Of a stretch of 64,000 bases of DNA, positions 53,151-60,588 are shown one piece after another. The stretch is from NCBI GenBank assembly GCA_031555935.1, contig JAVBTX010000003.1, positions 30,297-94,296 of the forward strand. Direction: 5' to 3'. A program made the position numbers and the translations under genes. The DNA comes from Roseburia_C sp031555935 (GTDB lineage Bacteria; Bacillota; Clostridia; Lachnospirales; Lachnospiraceae). The first letter of the stretch is position 1, and each line of letters starts with the position of its first letter. The notes beneath the pieces were generated by a model. That model saw only the letters and a list, made by a program, of their open reading frames with translations. It did not search any database and was not told the DNA's origin.

Positions 53151-54473
53151 TTATTTCCAAAAGCTTTCTTCGGTTGCGTAAATGTAAACTTTTGTTTCGT
53201 ACACTTCTTCTTGCTCAGCCGCTTCTTCCGCGGACAGTGAAAAACCAGTTGAACTGCGATAGTGCAGATTATCTACATACCAGTTCTTCATTTCAAAACC
53301 AGCCGGGGTCAGATAGTATTCTGTCATTTCTTCATTATGTGATCCATATCCTGCTCTTGCGATACAGCTAAAGCTAAACATATCCTTTGCTAAATAGTTG
53401 TAATATTGCATATACTCGGCCTGTGCCTCAGCATTTAACTTCATTTCCTCGCGATTCGCTATTTTTTCCCGAATCTCCTTCGGCGCAAGCACATTTCCCT
53501 CTAAATCAGACAGGTATGCATTGTAGCTTGGATCAAGCATAATCCAATCCTCCTGCTCTGGGATATATGCCATCACGACGACATGGGTATCCACATCCAA
53601 CGGATTCGCCGGCATCATCAGTAATGTCCTTGCCTGGATGCCGAGCGAAAGGCAGGCTTCTTCCAAGACCACCGAGAGGTGATAGCAATCTAAGCCTTTC
53701 TCGATTCCATTCTGATACGAGTATTCGAGCAATGCCAGTGCATGATTCTCCACATCGGCATCAAACCCACCGGCATACTTAACGCTGGCACTCACCCAAT
53801 TCAATAAGCGGATTGCTTTTGATTGGGTATCTCCCTCGCCAGCTACGCGCTCTAAGTTGTATGTCTCTTTTAACTCTGCCAATTGGGGATTGTCATAGTC
53901 ATATCCAAACCAAACCGACGTGCTGTCTTTTCTGGCAAAATTATTTTCCTTTAATATCTGGATTAAATTTTCCTGTAGCTTTTGCTGCGGCTTCTCATCG
54001 GCCGGTGTCTCACTTGTTTTGGTAAATTGACCGCTTGCCTGTGAACTATATTGAGCAAATGTTCCCATCAATTGTGCTTCTTCATCAAAGCCAAAATCTA
54101 TCGTTGCCCGATTTGCTTTATCATTCCACCAAACCAGCAGATGCTTATCTTCCAGCTTATATTCTGCCTCCATATAGTAGAAATTGGTTGTATCCGTGAT
54201 GAAGGAAATCAACACCTTTTGACCGTTCTCATTGGCATTACAGTCCATGATGATTTTAGTTCCAACTGCGCCCTCCCATACGGTCCCTTCCCAGGTTCCA
54301 TGAAAGGCCTGCAATTCATTTATCGCTTGTTCTGTTTCTGTTTCTAACTCTAAGTATTCGGTATCTTCGGTAACATTGTCTGTTTCAACCGTTGCCTGAT
54401 TCGGCTGGCTGCATCCATTTAGCAGTACCAGACTCAAACACAACATTGGCAAAACCATTCTTTTTTTCATCAT
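53151..54473 (-). CDS. Transglutaminase-like lipoprotein
   Basis: A 440-residue lipoprotein with lipobox LLNGCSQ near residue 21. An N-terminal beta domain (about 55-160) is followed by a transglutaminase/protease-like domain (about 190-330) with the triad Cys in GLDCYHLS, His in DVDTHVVVMAY and Asp in WIMLDPSYNAYL. It may be a cysteine protease or a peptidoglycan-binding relative at the surface. It follows the DUF4097 gene by 13 bases in the same operon. Confidence 0.8.
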   Translation of the reverse strand: MMKKRMVLPMLCLSLVLLNGCSQPNQATVETDNVTEDTEYLELETETEQAINELQAFHGTWEGTVWEGAVGTKIIMDCNANENGQKVLISFITDTTNFYYMEAEYKLEDKHLLVWWNDKANRATIDFGFDEEAQLMGTFAQYSSQASGQFTKTSETPADEKPQQKLQENLIQILKENNFARKDSTSVWFGYDYDNPQLAELKETYNLERVAGEGDTQSKAIRLLNWVSASVKYAGGFDADVENHALALLEYSYQNGIEKGLDCYHLSVVLEEACLSLGIQARTLLMMPANPLDVDTHVVVMAYIPEQEDWIMLDPSYNAYLSDLEGNVLAPKEIREKIANREEMKLNAEAQAEYMQYYNYLAKDMFSFSCIARAGYGSHNEEMTEYYLTPAGFEMKNWYVDNLHYRSSTGFSLSAEEAAEQEEVYETKVYIYATEESFWK

Positions 54474-54486
54474 CTACAATCTTCCT

Positions 54487-55422
54487 TTACTTAAATGATA
54501 CCTCAATACTGCCAATTCCACAATCTAAATTCATATTCCGGTCGGCATGATGTTCAATTGATTTTGTTCCGCCAAGTGAAGTATAGCTGTGACCATCAAC
54601 TTCGATACTGCCAATTCCACATTGTAATTCATAATTGAAGTCATCCTCATCATTATCGATTATGATTTCCATATTGCCAATTCCCGTTTTTCCACTCAGA
54701 TTCCCGTCAACGTCCCCCTCTAATACCAACTCGCCAACACCGCAGTCTAACTCAACATGGTGTGCCTCTACACCAGAAATCTCGGCTCTACCAGCATTAA
54801 CGACTACATCTAACGTATCTGTTGATGACAGCGCTTGCACAAGCACTTCCCCAGCATCCACCCGCAAGGATACATTTTTTGCCGTAAAATCTTTGATATT
54901 TGAATGTATTTGACCCGCCTGCGCTTCCATACTGATGTTCTCGAACGTCATTCCTTCCGGTATCGAAAGAACTATTTCTAATTTACGGTGGACATGATAT
55001 TTTGTTTCGGGCTCGTCAATCAGTAGTGTTCCATCCTCTACCCCTACATTTACATTGCTTCTGCGGGAGTACACTTCAACATGAATCTCTTCGTCTCCAC
55101 TTTTTTTGATTTCCAATTCTCCAGCCTTAATATCCAACTCGAGGTTCTTTACTTCGGCTTGGGTAAAATTGTATGCTGTTTCAATACTCACATCATGTGT
55201 ATCATCGTCATCATATGAACTGTTATCATCCCAAAGCCAACCATCGCTCCAGCCCCAATCCCAGTTCCAATCACGAATCCACTGACTCAGCTTGGTTCCT
55301 GAAAGCTCGTTTTCTGTTGCTAATCGAGTCGCACCAGCTGCCGCGCCAATACCACACAGCATAATACCAAGTGCCGCCAATACCGCTGTTATTATTAAGC
55401 ATACCTTTGCAAATTTATTCAT
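54487..55422 (-). CDS. DUF4097 beta-helix surface protein
   Basis: A 311-residue protein with an N-terminal membrane helix (about 5-28), an Asp/Trp-rich linker (about 45-75) and a C-terminal DUF4097 domain made of short repeated strands (VKNLELDIKAGELEIKKSGD, HHVELDCGVGELVLEGDVDG, NLDCGIGSIEVSFK). Such proteins resemble the outer domain of LiaX-type envelope-stress sensors. The ATG at 55422 follows GAGGGG and overlaps the DUF1700 gene by eight bases. Confidence 0.85.
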   Translation of the reverse strand: MNKFAKVCLIITAVLAALGIMLCGIGAAAGATRLATENELSGTKLSQWIRDWNWDWGWSDGWLWDDNSSYDDDDTHDVSIETAYNFTQAEVKNLELDIKAGELEIKKSGDEEIHVEVYSRRSNVNVGVEDGTLLIDEPETKYHVHRKLEIVLSIPEGMTFENISMEAQAGQIHSNIKDFTAKNVSLRVDAGEVLVQALSSTDTLDVVVNAGRAEISGVEAHHVELDCGVGELVLEGDVDGNLSGKTGIGNMEIIIDNDEDDFNYELQCGIGSIEVDGHSYTSLGGTKSIEHHADRNMNLDCGIGSIEVSFK

Positions 55423-56119
55423 AGTGTACCCCTCTTTTCTTTCTTTCAAATGGCATCTGGCATAATTTTACAATGCCACGCACCATTGCCGGCAATGCCT
55501 TGCCACAAAACAGTACTAACAATATCAATGTCAGCATTGATACAGCCAAAAGCAATAATCCAATTCCGATTGCCGCTATGCCAACCGCAAAGTCTGGTGT
55601 AAACAGGCTTAAGGCACCAATGACGATACATGCCACTCCGCCAAACATAAATCCTGCTGTAATGCCAAATAATGAAGCCACAATACCAATCAATACACCA
55701 AAAAATCCTGCTATTAATCCAAAAATCCCACCTACAAGTCCGAGCCAAAGCGGTGATGTTACTATTGCTATGATCGCAATTAATACAATGGTTAATCCGT
55801 TATTTTTTGTTGGCTCTGTACGATTACCAGTTTGTTGTTGGCTCTTTCGTGGTTCCATCGGTGCATCCTGCGGCATTTCTGATTTTTCCTGATAGCCATT
55901 TTCGGTATAAGCTCCAGTTACTGCATCATCACGCAAACCTGCTTTTATGGATGCGGCTAATTTCTCTGGTGACTCTAACTCCTCAATCACCTTTGCTTCA
56001 TTTTCTTCACCGGCATCTTCAAAGTATCCGGTATAAAAGGCCAACGCCTCTTCTCTTTCTTCCGGGGATATTCCCGTTAGCAATTCCTCCAATTGCTTCA
56101 TAAACTCCTGTTGATTCAT
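55415..56119 (-). CDS. DUF1700 membrane protein
   Basis: A 234-residue protein with the DUF1700 N-terminal helix pair (MNQQEFMKQLEELLTGISPE, EALAFYTGYFEDAGEE) followed by a charged linker and about four Gly/Ile-rich membrane helices (110-215). DUF1700 proteins usually accompany a PadR regulator and DUF4097 proteins, as here. The function is unknown but probably concerns the cell envelope. GGAGG supports the start at 56119. Confidence 0.88.
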   Translation of the reverse strand: MNQQEFMKQLEELLTGISPEEREEALAFYTGYFEDAGEENEAKVIEELESPEKLAASIKAGLRDDAVTGAYTENGYQEKSEMPQDAPMEPRKSQQQTGNRTEPTKNNGLTIVLIAIIAIVTSPLWLGLVGGIFGLIAGFFGVLIGIVASLFGITAGFMFGGVACIVIGALSLFTPDFAVGIAAIGIGLLLLAVSMLTLILLVLFCGKALPAMVRGIVKLCQMPFERKKRGVHYE

Positions 56120-56138
56120 ATGAATCCTCCATTCTTCC

Positions 56139-56205
56139 AAAGTCAGGCGACTTTAAGCTTTCGCTCAAATCGCGGTGTAAAAATTATCTTTTAAAATTTT
56201 TACAC
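56139..56205 (-). promoter_or_regulatory. Two intercistronic hairpins, padR to DUF1700
   Basis: An AT-rich 11-bp perfect stem (56175-56185 with 56195-56205) and a six-bp stem (56139-56144 with 56149-56154) fill the 89-base gap. The T-run lies on the wrong side for minus-strand termination, so mRNA processing or differential stability is more likely. Confidence 0.4.
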
Positions 56206-56208
56206 TTT

Positions 56209-56517
56209 TTACGAAAACATCATTGATATTTTCGAGGAATATATTTTCCATTCCTGTTTATACAAGTTCAGCTGCGTTTCACCTTGTTCGGTTATTTTAT
56301 AATAGCGGCGATTTCGTCCACCACATTCCACGTCGTATGCAATTAAGCAATCATCCTTGAGCAATCGCCGCAATACCGGGTAAAGTGTGGATTCCGAAAC
56401 TTCTATTGCGATTCGTACATCTTGGGTTATTTTGTAACCATAGGTTCCTTCCTCTTCTTTGGAAACCGCCGCCAGAACGACTGCATCTAACAACGCAGCG
56501 CCTGTATTAAATACCAT
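56209..56517 (-). CDS. PadR-family transcriptional regulator
   Basis: A 102-residue winged-helix repressor: LLDAVVLAAVSKEEEGTYGYKITQ, the recognition helix ESTLYPVLRRLLKDDCL and the wing GGRNRRYYKIT. It should repress its own operon (DUF1700-DUF4097-transglutaminase-PspC-glgX). The ATG at 56517 is supported by AAAGGAG; the frame is open to 56541. The ligand is unknown. Confidence 0.9.
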   Translation of the reverse strand: MVFNTGAALLDAVVLAAVSKEEEGTYGYKITQDVRIAIEVSESTLYPVLRRLLKDDCLIAYDVECGGRNRRYYKITEQGETQLNLYKQEWKIYSSKISMMFS

Positions 56518-56535
56518 GTAATCACTCCTTTTCTG

Positions 56536-56627
56536 CATCATATAATATTATTTATGATGTAATGTTATTTTTGGTGCATTACTATTTCTTAATTAATACT
56601 ATACAACATATAATATTGTTTTGTCAA
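56536..56627 (-). promoter_or_regulatory. padR operon promoter and operator candidates
   Basis: On the minus strand TTGACA (56622-56627) and TATAGT (56598-56603) are 18 bases apart. Downstream lie two inverted repeats: CATCATA/TATGATG (56536-56542 with 56553-56559) and GTAATG/CATTAC (about 56559-56582). They are good candidates for PadR autoregulation. Confidence 0.55.
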
Positions 56628-56683
56628 TACGTTTGTGGCATTATTTTATAGATGAATAAAAAAATATACTGGAGGCTTTATTT

Positions 56684-57232
56684 ATGAAAATTACTGCAAA
56701 ACAAATTACTAGTACCGCCGCTCTTTTGGCGCTCTGTATCATCAGCCAATTTTTCAAAAGTAGCAGTACCTTTATTACCGGTCCGATTATCAATGCCTGT
56801 CTGATTCTGGCCGTTTTAAGTTCTGGTCTGGCAGCAGGAATGATTTTGGCCATTATTACTCCGATTACCTCTTTTATGATTACAGGCAGTCCCATTATGT
56901 CAGCCATCCCCGCCATCATTCCATTTATTATGTTAGGAAATGCGATTCTGGCTTGCTTTACTTACCTTCTTTATAAGAAAATCAAGCATAAAGCTGGCTT
57001 GTATCTTGGTATGCTGACTGGTGTGATTGTAAAAGCTATTTTTATGGGTATTACTATTTCACTAGTCCTGATTCCGAATTTGCTCCCAGCAGCTTCTAAA
57101 ATGGCGGCGCAGATACAGACCTTTCAATACACGTTTTCGGTATTTCAGTTGATTACCGGCGTGATTGGTGCCATCTATGCTTCGATTATCTGGATTCCGC
57201 TGAAAAAGGGGCTTGCTTCGAATTGGGAGTAA
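56684..57232 (+). CDS. ECF transporter S component, second
   Basis: A 182-residue membrane protein with five to six helices (ITSTAALLALCIISQFF, GPIINACLILAVLSSGLAAG, SAIPAIIPFIMLGNAILACF). The layout is that of an ECF S component of unknown substrate. It is transcribed divergently from padR and is distinct from the S component at 50.2 kb. A weak promoter (TTGTCA near 56622) faces it. Confidence 0.78.
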   Translation: MKITAKQITSTAALLALCIISQFFKSSSTFITGPIINACLILAVLSSGLAAGMILAIITPITSFMITGSPIMSAIPAIIPFIMLGNAILACFTYLLYKKIKHKAGLYLGMLTGVIVKAIFMGITISLVLIPNLLPAASKMAAQIQTFQYTFSVFQLITGVIGAIYASIIWIPLKKGLASNWE

Positions 57233-57304
57233 AGAAGCTTACTCACACTTTCACAATATTTTCATACAATAGTAGAAATATATATTGATATTAGGGACAA
57301 ATAT

Positions 57305-57895
57305 ATGAATAGTGACCCTCGTGGAACTCTCGTTCAACAAGGTAATATCATGCGAATTGACAATGCTCTTGTTGAAGGCTCTTTTTGTTTCAATAACTCA
57401 AATGGATATATCTTGGTCTCTTACGCTGTACCGGACGCAAACAATTCTGTTTCGATCCAGAATATCCGACTTAATCTGAACCGTAACACCGTTGTCATTA
57501 ATTCACTTGGACAACGAATGTGTTTGTGCTGCGTTCAAGAAGGAATGTGGGTAAATGTTGTTTTTTCCTCGCGCATGACTAGAAGTATTCCGCCGCAGGC
57601 AAATGCTTTTATGATTATTGTGCAAAGAAGACCGCAGACTCGCCCTTTGGTGACCACTGACCGAATTGCTTTTGTTGATACCGCTAATAATTTTCTTATT
57701 ACCGGAAATCCAAATAACATCAACAGCCAGGTCCGATTTGTTGTGACAAATACCACTACTATTACGGACCGTTTTGGCCGGCCGCTTCGTCTTCGTGAAC
57801 TTCGTCCCGGTCAGCGGGTTCGAGTTACCCATGCAAATTTCCAAACTGCCAGCATTCCACCACAAACTACTGCTTTTGATATTCAGGTATTGTAA
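57305..57895 (+). CDS. Two-repeat beta-barrel hypothetical protein
   Basis: A 196-residue protein made of two related halves of about 95 residues. Each runs from a short strand through NTVVINSLGQR / TTTITDRFGRP to a Gly-containing turn (QEGMWVNVVFSSRM / RPGQRVRVTHANF) and ends in SIPPQANAF or SIPPQTTAF. The pattern resembles OB/DUF5666-like barrels. No signal peptide. It belongs to a conserved clostridial group of unknown function. AGGGA precedes the ATG and a terminator follows. Confidence 0.65.
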   Translation: MNSDPRGTLVQQGNIMRIDNALVEGSFCFNNSNGYILVSYAVPDANNSVSIQNIRLNLNRNTVVINSLGQRMCLCCVQEGMWVNVVFSSRMTRSIPPQANAFMIIVQRRPQTRPLVTTDRIAFVDTANNFLITGNPNNINSQVRFVVTNTTTITDRFGRPLRLRELRPGQRVRVTHANFQTASIPPQTTAFDIQVL

Positions 57896-57906
57896 TACCA
57901 AAATTC

Positions 57907-57958
57907 GAGTGCAAATGAATTCCTATCTTACTAGCGATTCATCTGCACTCATTTTTTT
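57907..57958 (+). terminator. Terminator after the two-repeat protein
   Basis: A 14-bp stem with one mismatch (57907-57920 with 57937-57950) and seven T residues. Its arms are almost the same sequence as those of the hairpin at 58276-58317. Confidence 0.8.
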
Positions 57959-57979
57959 ATTTCCAAATCTCTACTCTTG

Positions 57980-58022
57980 TCGACAAAATTCGACAAGTCA
58001 GCATATATTAACATGCTATTAT
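57980..58022 (+). promoter_or_regulatory. Promoter with paired Spo0A-like boxes
   Basis: Two TCGACA sequences ten bases apart (57980-57985, 57990-57995; the second as ATTCGACA, i.e. the 0A box TGTCGAAT reversed) are followed after 21 bases by TATTAT (58017-58022). The same arrangement recurs before the BspA-type gene at 60503-60546. The 21-base gap is close to that of Spo0A-activated SigA promoters such as spoIIG. Confidence 0.4.
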
Positions 58023-58028
58023 AAACTT

Positions 58029-58327
58029 GGTCGTCGGTACTCCCTCCCCAGGGACTAATATACTTCACAACTTTGTACTGGCGACCATTCCAAACATTGA
58101 TAGCAAACACTTGCTAAGTATGCAACAATTATATTCTTTTTAACATCTTGCCGGTATGAAGAAATTTGTATCGGCAATTCTCCTGAAGTTTGTTCTGTGC
58201 TTCTCCAATAGATGCATCCGCCATCACCGTTGGCAAAATCGGATAAGCTTGTGTAACACAAAAGGACAATATAAAAGTGCAGATAAATGCTCTAATTTTT
58301 AGAGATTCATCTGCACTCAATTTTTTA
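58029..58327 (+). ncRNA. Candidate 300-nt noncoding transcript
   Basis: The 441-base gap between the two-repeat protein gene and the truncated pseudogene has no convincing reading frame. It contains a promoter-like element (57980-58022) and a strong hairpin with a T-run (58276-58327), which would produce a transcript of about 300 bases. No known RNA family is recognised; it could also be decayed coding DNA. Confidence 0.25.
58276..58327. terminator. Bidirectional terminator
   Basis: A 17-bp stem with few mismatches (58276-58293 with 58301-58317). TTTTTT follows on the plus strand and TTTTATATT on the minus strand, so it can end both the candidate RNA and the pseudogene. Confidence 0.7.
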
Positions 58328-58336
58328 TTTCAGAGC

Positions 58337-58787
58337 CTAAACCAGCTCTGCTATTCTTGACACCGCTACATAGATTTCTGATATTTTATACCACGTTCTA
58401 AAATCCACAACACCAGTCACTGGCAAGCCAAAAATCCGCTGAAATTCTTCTACTGCTACTTCTGTTGCCGGACCATAGATGCCATCCGGGGTGACCGATG
58501 GTATCGCTGGGTAAGATTCGGATATCCGTAGCAACTGCTCTTGCATCTGCCTTACTTTTGGTCCGGTTGAACCCACTTGCAAATTTACACCTGGCCATGA
58601 CAATGGAATGCCGCTGATTTCTTCGGCTGTATTGATATACATGCTACTTCCATAATAGTAGCGCAGAATTTCGATAGCAGAGTATCCTTGGTCGGCTAAA
58701 TATTTGGAGCCCCATTGGGTCATCCTTTTTGTAATAGCGTGGGTAGGAAATGTTCTCGTAAAGTAGGTTGCAAATTAGGACAGTTTT
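58337..58787 (-). pseudogene. 5'-truncated SpoIID-like/peptidoglycan-binding protein
   Basis: The open frame begins inside a conserved domain: the family sequence THAITKRMTQWGSKYLADQGYS, the end of a SpoIID-like repeat, continues through ILRYYYGSSMYINTAEEI to a peptidoglycan-binding domain (about 50-115, VGSTGPKVRQMQEQLLRI, DGIYGPATEVAVEEFQ). Full-length relatives have some 250 more N-terminal residues. The frame is interrupted upstream by TAA and there is no ribosome site at the internal ATG (58723). It is therefore a remnant of a spore or cell-wall protein gene. Confidence 0.75.
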
Positions 58788-58844
58788 AATATATCTTTAC
58801 CTTTCATACAGAAGCCTTATTGTTAGCGCGTCAAATCCTTATGA

Positions 58845-59330
58845 CTACTCTATTTTCTCCCATATCCATGTTCCATTAGCAATTTTGTGATTACTTTCAC
58901 TATATCCAATCCACTGACCACGCATCTGCTTAAATTCCCCATCAATAATTAATTGATACGACCCATGAAATCTGTATGTTTCAATAGGATGGTACCAGAA
59001 GCCTGTGAAAAATCTATTATCTGATAAAAAACCTTTAATCCTAATCGGATTCCTTTTCATTATCGCGTGCAATTTGGGGTAATTTCTGTTATCATTTGCA
59101 ATATTTCCGTATATTGTTCCAAAGCGACTTTTTAATAATACAATTTCAATATACTCCACTTTTGACTTTCCCGTCCCTATGATAAATGTTGCTTTCCACA
59201 GTCCACTAATATCTGATTTTTTTGAGATGCCGAGTTTTACAAAAATACTGTGTAAACCAAATATTATTCTATCGCTCAACATGACAGACACTACGGATGA
59301 AATTATAATACCTAATATAGTTTCCCACAT
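58845..59330 (-). CDS. Membrane-anchored beta-barrel-like hypothetical protein
   Basis: A 161-residue protein with one N-terminal membrane helix (about 4-28) and a beta-rich C-terminal domain (ISGLWKATFIIGTG, YIEIVLLKSRFGTIYGNI, FTGFWYHP, MRGQWIGYSESNHKIANGTW). The G-x-W pattern at both ends suggests a small closed barrel. Helix plus barrel recalls effectors such as Cap15 of CBASS, but no nucleotidyltransferase is nearby and the similarity is only in layout. AGGAGGG supports the start at 59330. Confidence 0.6.
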   Translation of the reverse strand: MWETILGIIISSVVSVMLSDRIIFGLHSIFVKLGISKKSDISGLWKATFIIGTGKSKVEYIEIVLLKSRFGTIYGNIANDNRNYPKLHAIMKRNPIRIKGFLSDNRFFTGFWYHPIETYRFHGSYQLIIDGEFKQMRGQWIGYSESNHKIANGTWIWEKIE

Positions 59331-59421
59331 AAATTCTCCCTCCTTGCTTTCATTATACAGCAAAAAGAGTTTTTATCCAATAAATTTGGTGTAGATTTCT
59401 CCACACCGAATCAATAATTAC

Positions 59422-59556
59422 CTATTCTGATTTTGCACTACTTTCCTGCTGTCTAACTGCTACGCATATCTCTCGAATCTCCTGCAGTTCTTCACCTGTG
59501 GCATATTTCAAGAACTTTTCATCTAGTCGCAGTTCGTTTTCTATGATTTCTAACAT
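59422..59556 (-). CDS. 44-residue small protein
   Basis: An acidic, helical 44-residue product (MLEIIENELRLDEKFLKYA then EELQEIREICVAVRQQE). AAGGAGGT lies eight bases before the ATG at 59556. It begins four bases after the 63-residue frame and is probably co-transcribed with it. No family is recognised. Confidence 0.5.
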   Translation of the reverse strand: MLEIIENELRLDEKFLKYATGEELQEIREICVAVRQQESSAKSE

Positions 59557-59560
59557 TGAA

Positions 59561-59752
59561 CTACCTCCTTGTCCCTTCTTGTGAAACAAACAGTGTTTCA
59601 CCATCTAATGCTGCGCTGATTCCATCAATAATGACCTTTTCTTTGGTTTCTTCATTTTGCAGTACCAGCTTTGCATCACAATCAATTTCGTTTGAAATAA
59701 CATCTACAAGCTTGTATCCGATGTATTCTCTGAAATCTTGCGCACAATACAT
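59561..59752 (-). CDS. 63-residue small protein
   Basis: The product has a beta-alpha pattern (EYIGYKLVDVISNEIDCDAK, KEKVIIDGISAALDGETLFV) and ends in GTRR. No ribosome site precedes the ATG, and the N-terminus coincides with the end of a truncated gene on the other strand, so the 5' part may be missing. It could form a small two-gene unit with the 44-residue frame. Function unknown. Confidence 0.4.
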   Translation of the reverse strand: MYCAQDFREYIGYKLVDVISNEIDCDAKLVLQNEETKEKVIIDGISAALDGETLFVSQEGTRR

Positions 59753-60383
59753 TGGTTAAGAGAATTGGTTTATTTCTGGCGCAACTGTTAATTATGGAGC
59801 TATTATTCATCTTTTCAGACAAAACAAGCGGTGAAATAACAGAACAACTTAAATATTGGGAGGATGAATTATTTAAACACGTTCAGTTTGCCAATTCCTT
59901 AATGGATATCAAAAAAAATCTTAATGATATTTTCTCAAATATAGAGCAAGACATCGGACTTAATATTTCGTTAAATGATAATCGCGTTGAAACAGTGTAT
60001 TCATTTTCAAATATCATGATATTGTTCTTTTTGATTATGCCTATTCTATACAAGAACAGATTGCCATAAAAAGATGCGAAAACTGTGGCAAATTCTTTAT
60101 ACCTCAAAAAAGAAACTCTGAAATATATTGTCCATATTTTCAAAGACAACAAGACATGTACGAAAACAAATTTAAAAAAGATTTATTCAAAACAGCTTAT
60201 CGCACGGCTTATAAAACTCAACGCGTAAGAATAAACTATAATTCACATATACCAAATTATGAGGAAAAGTGTTTTAAGCCTTGGAATACCGATGTCAAAG
60301 AAGCTATGAAAGTGTATGAGGCCAAGAGTGATATTGAAGGTTTTAAGGAATGGCTTAAAAACAATAAGGATAATTATAAATGA
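59752..60383 (+). pseudogene. Frameshifted DUF6076-like zinc-ribbon gene
   Basis: Two reading frames join into one protein if a base is lost or gained in the TTTTT run at about 60024-60028. The first part (to about YSFSNIMILFF) continues as FDYAYSIQEQIAIKRCENCG in another frame, followed by KFFIPQKRNSEIYC, FKTAYRTAYKTQRV and KEWLKNNKDNYK. The CxxC...C zinc-ribbon and the YRTAYKTQ motif resemble DUF6076 proteins. The N-terminus looks truncated and only a TTG is available. A terminator follows. Confidence 0.6.
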
Positions 60384-60386
60384 ATC

Positions 60387-60415
60387 AAAGGGGTCGCATT
60401 CCGTGACCCCTTTAT
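60387..60415 (+). terminator. Terminator after the DUF6076-like pseudogene
   Basis: A nine-bp stem (AAAGGGGTC, 60387-60395, with GACCCCTTT, 60405-60413) around a nine-base loop, followed by a short T-rich stretch. Confidence 0.65.
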
Positions 60416-60502
60416 TGCAGACGAAAACATCGCCCAAAATATTAATACCTTTCCAAGACGACCATTAATCACATAAAGTATTTAATAACATTTTCCTCAT
60501 TC

Positions 60503-60546
60503 ATCGACACAATTCGACATATCACTCGTAAAAAAAATGATATGAT
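60503..60546 (+). promoter_or_regulatory. Promoter with paired Spo0A-like boxes before the BspA gene
   Basis: TCGACA at 60503-60508 and TTCGACA at 60513-60519 are one helical turn apart, and TATGAT (60541-60546) follows after 21 bases. The arrangement equals that at 57980-58022. Confidence 0.4.
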
Positions 60547-60588
60547 GTTGTGGTAACTAAAACCAATGCTTAGAAAAGGAGATAACAA

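Noticed and set aside
55473..55892. 139-residue plus-strand frame opposite DUF1700
   Set aside because: Shadow frame of the Gly/Ile-rich membrane gene; no ribosome site.
58129..58320. 63-residue minus-strand frame with a signal-like N-terminus
   Set aside because: Its start codon lies inside a terminator stem and no ribosome site precedes it, so it is probably chance or very old remnant.
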